Shown piece after piece: positions 1 through 9,905 of a stretch of 64,000 bases of DNA. The stretch is from UTCFX2 sp963788305 (GTDB lineage Bacteria; Chloroflexota; Anaerolineae; Anaerolineales; UBA4823). The number at the start of each line of letters is the position of its first letter. Position 1 is the stretch's first letter. Position numbers and translations under genes: made by a program. The stretch is from positions 1-64,000 of the forward strand of contig CAWBGK010000001.1 of NCBI GenBank assembly GCA_963788305.1, in the 5' to 3' direction. The notes under the pieces are model-generated. The model saw only the letters and a program-made list of their open reading frames with translations, was not told the DNA's origin and searched no databases.

Positions 1-51
1 CGCCACGTATTGCTGTTCAGCCCGGACGCTCATTCGATCGAGAGGAAATGA

Positions 52-476
52 ATGAGCGCTAAATACTTCATTGATACAAACATGTTTGTATATTCTTTTG
101 ACGATCGCCAGCCGCTGAAGAAAGAGGTCGCTTTAGAGCTGATCCAGGAGGCGCTGAAAACCGGAAGGGGCATGATCAGCACCCAGGTCATTCAGGAATT
201 CCTGAATGTGGCTACCCAGAAGTTTTCTGTCCCGATGAAGATCGAGGGAGCAAGAACCTATTTAAAGCTGGTGATGAATCCGCTGTGCCAGATTTACCCA
301 AGCCTGGCGCTTTACGAGAGCTGCCTGGAGATGCAGGCTGAGACCAGATATTCGTTCTACGACTTCGACTGATCCTGGCTGCAGCCTTGCAGGGCGGGTG
401 TGATGTGCTGTACTCGGAAGATTTGCAGGATGGACAGCAGGTGAGGGGGGTCAAGATCGTTAATCCATACCGATGA
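52..476 (+). CDS. PIN-domain ribonuclease toxin (VapC-like), frameshifted
   Basis: The N-terminal 106 residues show a PIN fold: an early acidic DTN motif (about residue 8) and a mid-protein Glu in the TQVIQEFLNV helix. The frame stops at 372. In the +1/-1 frame the protein continues with LILAAALQGGCDVLYSEDL and ends at 476, which is the expected C-terminal PIN half with its acidic residues. One indel near 366 therefore splits an otherwise complete protein of about 140 residues. PIN toxins of this type cleave RNA and are neutralised by an antitoxin encoded just upstream. The window opens in the middle of that position: a short frame ending at 62 (tail GRSFDREEMNER) overlaps the toxin start and could be the antitoxin C-terminus. 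That pairing is inference. Family assignment is good; the RNA target is unknown. Confidence 0.75.
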
Positions 477-811
477 ATTGGAAGACCTGACTAGAAACAG
501 GTAAAGAAATGTCAAAGGGCGATGCGTTGAGGAAGCACCTACAGTCTCGCCGAATTAAATCGAATTATGGCAGCCAAGGCCGGAGTTGCTGAGGACGGAT
601 CGGAATGGGGGGCAAGGGATCGGCACCGATGGGGAGATGATGTGGGCGGAGGTCGGAGAAATAGTATTTTGGGCAAACCACATACCACTGCTTTGGTCCT
701 AATTGTGACGAGTAACCAGCATAGATGTCGTCATCCCCAGTATACATCGCAGGCAAACCATGCTGCATGTTTGCTATGATGCGGGCGAATCAGTAATCAC
801 AACTAAGGCAT
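477..811. other. Gene-free spacer
   Basis: I see no convincing coding region, RNA gene or repeat here. The short frames present have no recognisable composition. The stretch separates the PIN gene from the 3' end of the BspA-like gene on the opposite strand. Confidence 0.5.
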
Positions 812-3104
812 CTACTTAAGGACTAATGGCAAGAAAACATTGCATTCTTTACCACCATCGGTGATCGTCCATAAGTCTGAATTGATCATGTGGTTTCGAG
901 CGGATTCACCGATAGAATACTTGCTGATTCCACCGTCGAAGTTCACAGAAGTCTGTAAGGTTTGTGCATCCCAACCGATGAGCAGGGCGTCATAATTGTC
1001 GGTTGAGAGTGTTACACCGGAAAACATACCGTCCGCATTCACCAGCGCGCCGACATTCCAGCCACCGAGGTTTTGGTTGAAGGCGCTGGCGTAGTAGAAC
1101 ATGCCAACTCATATCGGTCACGTTGGCGGTGTTCCAACTGCCGATATCCTGGTTGAAGGCGCTTGCGCCGAGAACATGTAGCTCATATCGGTCACGTTGG
1201 CGGTGTTCCAACTGCCGATGTCCTGGTTGAAGGCGCTGGCGCCATCGAACATGCCACACATATTGGTCACATTGGCGGTGTTCCAACTGCCAATGTCCTG
1301 GTTGAAGGCGCTGGCATCGTCGAACATCCCACCCATATCGGTCACACTGGCTGGTGTCCCAGCTGCCGATGTCCTGGTTGAAGGCGCTAGCGCCAGGGAA
1401 CATGTAGCTCATATCGGTGCACGTTGGCGGTGTTCCAGCTACCGATGTCCTGGTTGAAGGCGGGGGCATTGCCGAACATGCCAGACATACTGGTCACGTT
1501 GGCGGTGTCCCAGCCGCCGATGTCCTGGTTGAAGGCGCTGGCGTCGCAGAACATGTAGCTCATATTGGTCACGTTGGCGGTGTCCCAACCGCCGATGTCC
1601 TGGTTGAAGGCGCTGGCGCTGCGAACATGCAGCTCATATCGGTCACATTGGCGGTGTTCCAACCGCCGATGTCCTGGTTGAAGGCGCTGGCACTGGCGAA
1701 CATGCAGCTCATATTGGTCACGTTGGCGGTGTTCCAGCTGCCGATGTCCTGGTTGAAGGCGCTGACGCTATGCGAACATGTGGACTCATATCGGTCACGT
1801 TGGCGGTGTTCCAACTGCCGATGTCCTGGTTGAAGGCGCTGGCGCTCCTAGAACATGTCGATCCATATTGGTCACATTGGCGGTGTTCCAGCTGCCGATG
1901 TCCTGGTTGAAGGCGCTTGCGCCTAGCGAACATGTCACTCATATCGGTCACATTGGCGGTGTTCCAACTGCCGATGTCCTGGTTGAAAGCGCTGTGCACC
2001 GTCAGAACATTCAACTCATATCGGTCACATTGGCGGTGTTCCAGCCTCCCGATGTCCTGGTTGAAGGCGCTTGCGACAGCCGAACATGTAACTCATATCG
2101 GTCACGCTGGCGGTGTTCCAATCCCCGATGTCCTGGTTGAAGGCGCTTGCATCGGCGAACATGGAACTCATATCGGTCACGTTGGCGGTGTTCCAATTTC
2201 CGATGTCCTGGTTGAAGGCGCTTGCACGCCGGAACATCGCACTCATATATGTCACATTGGCTGTGTTCCAATTTCCGATGTCCTGGTTGAAGGCGCTTGC
2301 GCCGTCGAACATGGAACTCATATCCGTCACGTTGGCGGTGTTCCAATCCCCGATGTCCTGGTTGAAGGCGGTCACGTGAGTCGAACATGTAGCTCATATC
2401 GGTCACGTTGGCGGTGTCCCAACTCCCGATGTCCTGGTTGAAGGCGCTTGCGCGGTCGAACATATGAGCCATATCCGTCACACTGGCGGTGTTCCAATTT
2501 CCGATGTCCTGGTTGAAGGCACTTGCGTAGTAGAACATGTAACTCATATCCGTCACGTTGGCGGTGTTCCAGTTCCCAATGTTCTGGTTGAAGACGCTTG
2601 CAGTAGCAGAACATGTAACTCATATCGGTCACACCGGAGAGATCGGGGCTGTCCACTGCCTGCCCCGCCAGGTTCGAGCAACCATAAAACGCGTTTGCCA
2701 TCGAAGTCCACTTGCCCGTGCCCCACTGTTCGATGGTTAGCAGTTTCAGTTTATCCCCGGTATTGTTGAAGTAGATCCTGGGGAAGCCCGTCCCGGCGCC
2801 GCTGTTGTCCTTGATACGCACGGTGTAGGTTCCCGACGGCGGCATAATTGCAGGTGTAGTTCCCGGTCTGCGCGCTGGCTTCATTCGTCCCATCGTTGTT
2901 GCAGTCCACGTTGTAGTTGTATCCACTGCCGGTGGTTGGAATGGTGAACTGCGTGCTGGAGGAGGTGCCCGGGTTGTCCGTCTTGACGGTGATCACAAAG
3001 TCATCTTCCAGAGCAGCGCCTGTAGGCGTCACCCTCAGCGCGCTGAAGGTCATTGCCAGCGAGGTTGCTGCCACGATCAGTGAATAACGAAATGTTTTCT
3101 TCAT
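812..3104 (-). pseudogene. BspA-like DUF285 repeat surface protein, many frameshifts
   Basis: The start at 3104 follows a strong GGGAGGG ribosome site. The N-terminus is a signal peptide (MKKTFRYSLIVAATSLAM...), followed by a Cys-containing domain and the segment FYGCSNLAG that usually precedes BspA-type repeats. About 21 copies of a 25-residue unit follow, with core AFNQDIGSWNTANVTDMSYM, typical of DUF285/BspA leucine-rich-like repeats. The C-terminal cap has SGVTLSTDNYDALLIGW and SKYSIGESAR, and the protein ends NVFLPLVLK. These proteins are extracellular or surface-attached and often mediate adhesion. The protein is complete in outline, but the frame changes at least nine times, about once per two or three repeats. 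I list it as a pseudogene for that reason; accumulated indel errors in a repetitive region are an equally good explanation. Its neighbours suggest no pathway. Confidence 0.8.
1056..2640 (-). repeat. Tandem 75-bp coding repeats (about 21 units)
   Basis: The plus-strand motif tcctggttgaaggcgct recurs about every 75 bp (near 1071, 1147, 1220, 1295, 1372, 1447 and on to 2581). Each unit encodes one 25-residue BspA/DUF285 repeat on the minus strand. Several units are 72-79 bp long, and these are where the reading frame changes. Confidence 0.85.
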
Positions 3105-3274
3105 TTTTACCCTCCCAAAAATCGAAATCAGAAAGTGGTTCTAACCTTAGAAAAAAGTTTTTGTGGGTTCTGGGTTGGTCAGGGCATAACCTGATATCAA
3201 ATTGAGAATGCCATCCGTATAAAATATTATAGCTCCAAGCGGTGGAATTCGTTACTCTTGTTGATTGGCAATCT

Positions 3275-3828
3275 TTAATCGAACCAGGTTAATACTGAGA
3301 TCCACGTTATCCCGCCGTTTCCGTCATCAACCAAAATAATTAACTTAGGGTCATGATCCATGGCTGCACCTAGAATTAACAGGGGTGCACAGATTAATAT
3401 ACCAGCGGCTAAAGTAAAGCCAACCAGCGCAACCCCGGCAATTACAACCAACCCAAGCAGTGCCTTACCCGAGCCAGGAAAATACTGTTCTCGGTCGATG
3501 GCAGGGATACCACAGGCTTCGCAGGAATGTGGGAGGGATTTGTCCTGCGCTGATCATCGGCAATGATTACACCCTGGATGCGGACTCCTGCATTAACAAT
3601 CTGAAGAACTCTATCAACTCCCTCAGCCGGTATGCTATACTCATATAAATCAGCAGGGATTAAATTCCAGCCCAGGGATTCCAGAGGTTGTGAAATCATG
3701 TCCCCAGATCCGAAAATCTCACAATCTTTCCATCCATTCTGTTGCGCAATATTTAGAACAAGGTCGACCTCGCTTACGACCTTTAAATCTTGCCATTGGA
3801 CGAGCTGAGTGCTGGGTTGTGTAAACAT
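3275..3828 (-). CDS. Hypothetical protein with C-terminal membrane segment, frameshifted
   Basis: I do not recognise the family. I chose the start at 3828 (MFTQPSTQ...) because AGGAGG lies six bases upstream; the upstream ATG at 3885 has no such site. The first 120 residues look soluble: mixed alpha/beta with several aromatic residues and a segment VLQIVNAGVRIQGVIIADD. The frame then breaks near 3480. In the next frame the protein continues with a strongly hydrophobic stretch (KALLGLVVIAGVALVGF, then ILICAPLLILGA) and ends VLTWFD at 3275. The restored protein is about 185 residues with one or two membrane helices near the C-terminus. It is divergent from the HTH-FGE gene, with about 110 bp between starts, so the two could share control. 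Confidence 0.6.
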
Positions 3829-3939
3829 TTGGACCTCCTCTTGAACAATTAACTTATACACCAAGAGGTTGAAATTGACATCCAATTTACCTCCATTTCC
3901 TCCAAATACCTCTGGTTTTTAAAATTATGAGATTCGATT

Positions 3940-5375
3940 ATGGCAAATAAAGAAAATATTTCTCTCTTATCGAAATACCAGATGAAAGTTCTTTACTACA
4001 AATGTAAAGAAGGCGCCACGCATGAGGAAATTGCCGAAATACTTGACAGGGATGTGAAGACAGTTCAGTATCACATGACCAAGATTTATAAAATATTAGA
4101 AATTAAAGGGCCGGGTAAATCAAGAGAGGAAATGGATTCTGAACTGAAGAATGAAATATGTCCATTTATCCGGCAAATGTTCCCCACCTTTGATGACGTA
4201 AAAATATGGGCACCTTCTACAAAGAAAACCCCAGATGAGGAAAAAGAAGAACCGGCACGCCGTACCAACCCCCGCCAAGCCTGGAAAAGGTTCTGGAGAC
4301 AAGCCGAAAATCAACCGTTACCCCCCGAGATTCTTGAACCGCCGCCCCGCAGGCAGAGTCCGCATCATGTGGAGGCGTATAATCATATGGTTAATCATCG
4401 GTTTTGCAATCATAGCCGGTTGGAGAATCTTTTCGCATAATTTACACTCCTGAACAACGCCAATCGATACCCCTACCCAACCCACCCTTGCCCAATCTTT
4501 ACCTTCCCCTGAACCAACGGTCTTTCAGACCATCACGCCCACGATTACCATCACCCCTACGCCGATCCCGACAGTCACCCAAACCACTATTCCTACGCCC
4601 ACCGTAATGATCACCCAAATTTCACCCATGGATGGAATGGTGCTTGTCCCTGTTCCGGCGGGGGAGTTCAAGATGGGCAGCAGCAAAGCCGAAGACCCTG
4701 AGGCGCTCGATGAGGAAATACCGCAGCACATCGTGTACCTGGATGCTTACTGGATCGATCAGACTGAAGTGACCAACGCACAGTATGCCAGGTGCGTAGC
4801 TTCCGGGTCTTGCTCAAGACCAAATGAACTTACCTCGTTAACCCACAGCAGTTATTATGATGACCTTCAGTATGCCAATTACCCGGTGATCTTCGTGAGC
4901 TGGAGCCAGGCAACTGCCTACTGCACCTGGGCTGGCCGTCGATTGCCAACTGAAGCGATGTGGGAAAAGGCAGGGCGTGGACCAGACGGATTAATTTACC
5001 CTTGGGGAAACACCTTTGATGGGACGAAGGCAAATTATTGCGATATAAACTGCATTAATGGATGGAAAGACGATCGTTATGATGATGGTTACATCGACAC
5101 TTCCCCGGTGGGGGATTATCCAGCAGGCGCAAGTATCTACGGTGCGTTTGATATGGCTGGCAATGTATACGAATGGGTAGCCGATTGGTTTGAACCGTAT
5201 AGACGAATCAGACAGGAAAACCCGACTGGCCCTCTCTCAGGCTCGGAGCATATCATCCGTGGGGGATCGTGGGGGGACGATTCTTGCCCACATTCGCGCC
5301 GCGGTCCGTTCCCATGTGAATGTGCCAGAAAGCTCAAATTTCATCGGCTTCCGCTGCGCTGTTGACCAAAAATAA
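3940..5375 (+). CDS. HTH - transmembrane - FGE/SUMF1 domain fusion, frameshifted
   Basis: Residues 1-60 form a LuxR/sigma-region-4-like helix-turn-helix (ATHEEIAEILDRDVKTVQYH). A basic linker follows. After a frame change near 4365 comes one membrane helix (IIIWLIIGFAIIAGW), then a Thr/Pro-rich linker and a complete FGE-sulfatase domain: VPAGEFKMGS, WIDQTEVTNAQYA, YCTWAGRRLPTEAMWEKA, MAGNVYEWVADW, IIRGGSWG. A second break near 5285 restores the usual end (AAVRSHVN...NFIGFRCAVDQK) at 5375. A TGA at 4451-4453 interrupts the frame between membrane helix and linker. Canonical members oxidise Cys to formylglycine; many bacterial relatives are iron enzymes or non-catalytic. The layout predicts a cytoplasmic DNA-binding end and an external FGE domain. 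If the TGA is real, the HTH-TM part and the FGE part are separate genes. Confidence 0.7.
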
Positions 5376-5696
5376 AATTCATGAGCTTCTATTGAGTGCT
5401 TCGTTGGTTCTATACAAAGAAATTTGTGCTGTATAACCCGAGAGCTGAAAAACGACATCGACTTTGGGTTTGTTTTTGAGGGTTCAAGTTTGAAATCGCC
5501 GCCGGCCTTTTTGTGCTGGCCTTTGACCGGGCGCTCGGCCGCAGGAAGAGCCTAACGGCTGCCTGGGCTGGGATCAGGCTGCACGCCCTGCCGGCACGGG
5601 CGGTAATGGGAGTCATCCGGTTTGCGATTATGGGACGACTGGCGGATTTCGCTCGTGGAGGGCAAGCTGGAGGAATGACACGGGAGGTCATTTTAC
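5376..5696. other. Gene-free spacer
   Basis: No frame here looks like a real protein. The stretch lies between two genes that converge on it and contains no clear hairpin followed by a T-run. Confidence 0.45.
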
Positions 5697-6581
5697 TTAT
5701 CCTTTATAGGCTTCCTTCAGCTTAGCTATGTCCAATTTCTTCATCACCAGCATCGCTTGAGTCACCCGATCGATGCGGTCCTGGTCATCGCCTCGCATCA
5801 TTTCATCCATGTCCGCGGGTACCACCTGCCACGAAAAACCATATTTATCTTTGAGCCACCCGCACTGCTCCGCTTCGGGCACGGCAGAGAGTTTTTTCCA
5901 ATATGATCAATCTCTTCTAGGGTCTCGCAGTTCACGATGAGTGAAATCGCCTCATTGAAACTGAAAGGATGTTCATGAGCGCTGTCCATGGCTCCAAATT
6001 CCTGGCCGAACAGGGAAAAAGATGCATATTTCAACGTCCCCGCTCTATCCGGCGCCTCGCCGTCTGCCGTAATGGACGATATTTGCGACACTTGATTCGG
6101 GGAACACAGATGCCCACGATTTGACGGCTTGCTCCGCTTTGCCGCATACGCCGCCCACGAACATGACCACCGGAACGATCTTCTGCCTGGCCTGTTCGCC
6201 ACCCGAATAATTGATCTGCCAGGAAAGCCCGTACTTATCCTGCAGCCAGCCATATCGCTCACTGTGAGGGTACGCGCCGAGCTCCATGAGCACCTGCCCG
6301 CCGCCTGGAGAGCTTTTTCCAGATTGCGTCAACATCTTCCTTCTTATTCAAAAAGACCAGGAACGAGACCGACGGATTGAACTTTAAATAAGTGGACCGG
6401 CACTGATAGCCTGGAATTCCAGACCTAAGAGCTCGAAAGTCACGATGTCTACGGAACCCGAAGGGGTATTCTGAAGGACATTCGTGTTCTTGACCCTTGA
6501 GCCGGGAAAGATCGAGACATAAAAATCCGCCGCTTCCAAGGCTTCTTTGTCGAACCATAAATGTGGGGTTATTTTCTGCAT
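5697..6581 (-). pseudogene. Tandem PhnB-like VOC-fold protein, several frameshifts
   Basis: The N-terminus (MQKITPHLWFDKEALEAADF, then FPGSRV, LLGLEFQAISAGP) is the typical opening of the PhnB / '3-demethylubiquinone 3-methyltransferase' VOC family. Continuing through other frames gives FNPSVSFLVF, then SERYGWLQDKYGLSWQI. A second copy then follows with MFVGGVCGKAEQAVKSW, FSLFGQEFGAMDSAHEH, ISLIVNCET and CGWLKDKYGFSWQVVP, ending at 5697. The restored protein is about 295 residues made of two VOC halves, a normal length for the double-domain form. At least four frame changes lie near 6390, 6300, 6060 and 5890. The biochemical role of this family is poorly defined, and the methyltransferase name in databases is unreliable. 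AAGG lies upstream of the start. Confidence 0.7.
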
Positions 6582-6642
6582 GATCTGCCTTCGCTAAAAA
6601 AGCAGGATGATAGAGGATAGCTTATGATCCTGGGAATGATGC

Positions 6643-7002
6643 CTACCCCATTGGGGTCACCAGCTGAAAGTAATTTCCATCCGGGTCTGCCAGGGTCGCA
6701 ATCCAGCCGCCTTCCATTTCATAAGGCGCCTTGATTACCACAGCTCCCAGGGCTTTCATTCGCTCAAACTCTTCTTTGACTTGCGTAGTCTCAAAATTGA
6801 ACATGAGGCGCCCTGGATCTTTGGTGGGACCGACCATTTCGGAATGATCCAAAACGGAAAGATAGGCTGCGCCCACCTGCCAGCCAAAAAAACCATGCTC
6901 TTCATCGACCATTCCTGGTGGATTTCCGAGGACTTTTTCATAGAAAGCCGCCAAAACCTTGGGTTGTTTTGTCCCGATCATGATAGAGTTTAGATTAAGC
7001 AT
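6643..7002 (-). CDS. VOC family (glyoxalase/bleomycin-resistance fold) protein
   Basis: An intact 119-residue single VOC domain. It opens with MIGTKQPKVLAAFYEKVLG and closes with the family's usual GGWIATLADPDGNYFQL, where the conserved Asp-Pro-x-Gly-Asn turn and a metal-ligand Glu/Gln are expected. VOC proteins bind metals and small substrates; the specificity here cannot be read from sequence. It lies 61 bp upstream of the double-VOC gene on the same strand, so the two may be co-transcribed. A purine-rich AAAGGA lies about ten bases before the start. Confidence 0.8.
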   Translation of the reverse strand: MLNLNSIMIGTKQPKVLAAFYEKVLGNPPGMVDEEHGFFGWQVGAAYLSVLDHSEMVGPTKDPGRLMFNFETTQVKEEFERMKALGAVVIKAPYEMEGGWIATLADPDGNYFQLVTPMG

Positions 7003-7585
7003 GGAGAATAATCCTTTCTGTCTGCATTCAATTGGGCTGATTGTGCTGCCGGTGGATGGTGATAGCGCAGGGCGTTATCCTACGCCGAATTTATATGATA
7101 AATTATATCATAATTATCCTGTAGGGAATGCATGGCTACAGTCATGTAAGAAATTATTCGATCAAGAATATTCCAACCAGCCGGAGGACAGCTTAATGTC
7201 AGGTATCATCCTGCGAATTCTATTTCGCCATCTTCCCGGATTTGTTTTGGATTATCTTTAAGAGGCTCTTGGGTCACTGGCGAAGCCTTTCAGCGGGCTG
7301 TAAGGGAGTTCCCTATGATGTCGTTCCGGCGATCACGCCCGCGAGGGCTGTGCAGGCTGAGCTCGTCCGGTTGGAAACGCCTGCTGCTGGTTGGAGCAAG
7401 GATTGTGCTGCGAAGGTGTAAAGCGCTCAGGACCGAATGGAGCGGCTGGATCAAGCCGAGATTGAATGGGGAGCAGATGCGGGAGGAGATGGAGAGGAAG
7501 CAGCGCACGGTCTGGTTTTCCCTGCGAACGTTATCGATGGACTGGTTTGAAACCATCCAATCCTGGCGCCCCTTTTAATACCGGA
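7003..7585. other. Long spacer without a supported gene
   Basis: Two frames of 70-100 residues exist, but their composition is implausible and neither has a ribosome site, so I do not call them. The only structure I see is an AT-rich inverted repeat at 7094-7112. Part of this stretch is probably the promoter region of the VOC genes on the minus strand. Confidence 0.4.
7094..7112. promoter_or_regulatory. AT-rich inverted repeat, possible operator
   Basis: A perfect 7-5-7 inverted repeat (tatgata-aatta-tatcata) lies about 90 bp upstream of the VOC gene start at 7002. The size and symmetry fit a binding site for a dimeric repressor, but no regulator gene is adjacent and function is inferred only. 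Confidence 0.3.
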
Positions 7586-8874
7586 TCAATACGCCGTCAG
7601 ATCGCCCACTTCCTTCACATAGACCGGCACCCCGTTGATTTCGGATGGAATCAGTTCTTCCGAGGGCAGCAGCGCCTCCGGTACCTGCTGGCTGACCAGC
7701 ACCACCAGCCCCAGCTCTCCGGCGGGCATGCCGGCAGTCCCACCCCGCCCGATCCCAACCCCCACCACGTTCGGCCTTGCCATCAGCTCGTCCAGGTGGG
7801 CTTCTTTGACAGCCTGGACTTTCTCGATCTCGGCCCTTCGCCCCCCGACTGATTTTGCTCGAGTTGCGGCGAAATCCACCTGCAGGCCGTTCAGCACCGC
7901 CTGGATCGGGTTAACAGGGTCGCCTGACTGGAGCCGGCAAAGAGCAGTCCGACGGCCATTTTGCTCCCGCTCTCGAGCAGCAGTGAGCCCGAATCGCCCC
8001 CTTCGGACATGGCGGTGGAGACGAACTGGTGCTCAAAAACGGCGTTGCGGTCTCCGCCGTAGCCAACCGTCAGCGTGGCATCCAGGATGTTGATCACACC
8101 GGTCGTGAAAGCGGTCGTCCGCCCGGATTTCACCACGGCCATCCCCAGCGCAGCCTCTTTGACCCCGGCGACTTCGCCGACCTCCAGGATTTCGTCCAGC
8201 ACCTCGCTGTCCAGGATAGGCCGGGCGATTGCGGCGTCGATCAGGTTCACGGCCTGCGGCCGAAATTGGATGGCTTCGACGCGGTGCTGAGATCCCAGCC
8301 AGCGCGCCAGCGTGTTGCCGACGTTCGCATAGGCCTGAGCCAGGCTGCAAGCGGCTGGCTCTTCGTTGAAATTGATCCGCTCGAAGCGCTCGAGCAATGC
8401 GATGGTGTCATGTTCCTGCGTGCCGCCGTCCGCAGGGCCGGGCTGCAGGATCGGGTCGCCCGGGCTGCCGCTGTTGCGGTCTGCAAGGACGTGGTTGTTG
8501 GAGAGGATCATGCGCGCCCCGCTCTGCCGGTCGCGGACCACGCAGCCGAAGGTGCCGGCTGTGATGCGGTGATGCCCGATGCTCATCCCACCGGGAACCG
8601 GGCGGACCCGCTCGGTGCGGGTTTGCAGCGGGCGCAGAATGCCGACCTCGACTACGTCTGTGCGAACCCCGCCCACTTCTGGAGGGATAAAATCTACATC
8701 TGGCAGGCTCACCGGCGGAAGCTTCTGCTGGACCATCACGACTACGCTGATCTCGTCAGACTCCCGCGAGCCGCTGACTTTGTAGCCGACTCCCACGCCG
8801 ACCACATTGGGCAGGGACAGAATCTCGGATTTGTAGATTGACTTTGCCATTACGGCATCTTCGAGGAATGTCAT
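7586..8874 (-). CDS. Trypsin-fold serine protease bracketed by a duplicated domain, frameshifted
   Basis: The start at 8874 follows GGAGG at six bases. The central region (residues about 95-315) is a chymotrypsin-like protease with a full candidate triad: His128 in ILSNNHVLAD, Asp213 in NLIDAAIA, Ser295 in EGGDSGSLLL. There is no obvious signal peptide. A break near 7925 separates the last roughly 100 residues. The N-terminal segment (LPNVVGVGVGYK ... DFIPPEVGGVRTDVVEVG) and the C-terminal segment (RPNVVGVGIGRG ... ELIPSEINGVPVYVKEVG) are clearly related copies of one domain of about 60 residues, placed on either side of the protease. This could be a regulatory or substrate-presenting domain. 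Substrate is unknown. Confidence 0.75.
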
Positions 8875-8991
8875 AGCGAGCCTCCAGAAGGATTGAGACG
8901 GATTAGACCATCGATGCTTGCGCCTCGAAAATAGGTGCAGGAAATGTACCAGGGAGTGTTGTGAGTCAGGTTGTCATGTTGCCTGCTGGCA

Positions 8992-9010
8992 GGCGAACTA
9001 ACAGTTCGCC
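8992..9010. repeat. REP palindrome at RAYT gene end
   Basis: A 19-bp palindrome (ggcgaactaacagttcgcc), identical to the array units at 9671-9867. It overlaps the stop codon of the RAYT gene, so the last codons of that gene (YRRANC, stop) are read from the repeat. Confidence 0.8.
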
Positions 9011-9615
9011 CTACGATAGACCCATAGAGCCGACAAGCCCGCTCTTACCGGATTCATCATCACATACTCAATAATCCGGTTAAATTCAATAAGATCCCGA
9101 ACGACGTGGTCGTAGCTTTCATGCTGCCAAAACTCTCCCTGTCGGCCTAAGATCAGGTTCGCCTTCCGCGCCGTAAGTCCTTTCAGCGATTGCATGATTT
9201 CAGGTAATGGGATTGGCACCCCCGTTTCTGATAATGGGGTGCAAACCAGATGGACATGGTTCGGCATCACACAATAGGCTTCCAGTGTGAACACACGTCC
9301 GTCCCGGTAATGCATGGCGCCACAGACCATGTCTGCCACGGCATGATTTGAAAGCCAGCACGGATTCTGACAGGCCGTGTCCAGCGCGGCGTCCCAATGT
9401 GCAAAGAGCCTCTTTTGTGCCAGGGATGCGGCTTCCTTCCTCGTATGAGGGTCGGGAAGGAGGTCGATTTCACGCTGCTTGATCCGGGTTTCCTCTGTCA
9501 GGCGCCGAAGGACCTCTGGCGGCAGCGAACCCGCCAGCCGGAATGTGATAAACTGCGTAGCTCCGGGGGGTTGGAAGTGCGGCAGGTGGCGCTGGTAGAA
9601 AAGTCGGTATTCCAA
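8998..9615 (-). CDS. REP-associated tyrosine transposase (RAYT, Y1_Tnp family)
   Basis: A 205-residue protein of the IS200-like Y1 transposase family. The HUH metal site is in CVMPNHVHLV. The likely nucleophile Tyr is in EFWQHESYDHVVRD, followed by IIEYVMMNPVRAGL, the usual closing motif. RAYTs nick single-stranded REP sequences and are domesticated, usually not flanked by classic IS ends. The setting fits: identical REP palindromes lie on both sides (8992-9010 and four copies at 9671-9867). The start appears to be TTG with AAGGA about ten bases upstream. The gene looks intact and therefore possibly active. Confidence 0.88.
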   Translation of the reverse strand: MEYRLFYQRHLPHFQPPGATQFITFRLAGSLPPEVLRRLTEETRIKQREIDLLPDPHTRKEAASLAQKRLFAHWDAALDTACQNPCWLSNHAVADMVCGAMHYRDGRVFTLEAYCVMPNHVHLVCTPLSETGVPIPLPEIMQSLKGLTARKANLILGRQGEFWQHESYDHVVRDLIEFNRIIEYVMMNPVRAGLSALWVYRRANC

Positions 9616-9670
9616 TGGAGGTATTTCCTTGCTGTTATTATATTGCAGGATATGCTGTCAGCTTGCTTTG

Positions 9671-9867
9671 GGCGAACTAACAGTTCGCCCTACGATAGGG
9701 TTTTGTAGGATACGCTGTCAGCTTGACTATGGCGAACTAACAGTTCGCCCTACGATAGGTTTTGTAGGATTTGCTGTCAGCTTGACTATGGCGAACTAAC
9801 AGTTCGCCTTACGATAGGTTTTGTAGGATATGCTGTCAGCTTGACTATGGCGAACTAACAGTTCGCC
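9671..9867. repeat. REP array of four units with 60-bp period
   Basis: Four copies of the palindrome start at 9671, 9731, 9790 and 9849. They are joined by a near-identical spacer (gataggttttgtaggatatgctgtcagcttgactat). Read on the minus strand each is preceded by GTAG, the tetranucleotide typical of REP sites recognised by RAYT proteins. The third unit carries one change (cctt for ccct). Confidence 0.85.
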
Positions 9868-9905
9868 CTACATTAGGCAAGTCCAGAACCCAGAAGCCCA
9901 GCAGC

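Noticed and set aside
1056..2640. CRISPR-like regularly spaced repeats
   Set aside because: Period is 75 bp with no unique spacers; every unit encodes the same 25-residue protein repeat.
1163..2769. Chain of plus-strand open frames across the BspA locus
   Set aside because: They are antisense shadows of the regular 75-bp coding repeat; the minus strand carries the recognisable protein.
6959..7578. Two plus-strand frames of 87-100 residues between VOC and protease genes
   Set aside because: Composition is implausible, they have no ribosome site, and the first overlaps the start of the intact VOC gene.
8029..8841. 270-residue plus-strand frame opposite the serine protease
   Set aside because: It is a shadow frame; the protease with its full triad lies on the minus strand.
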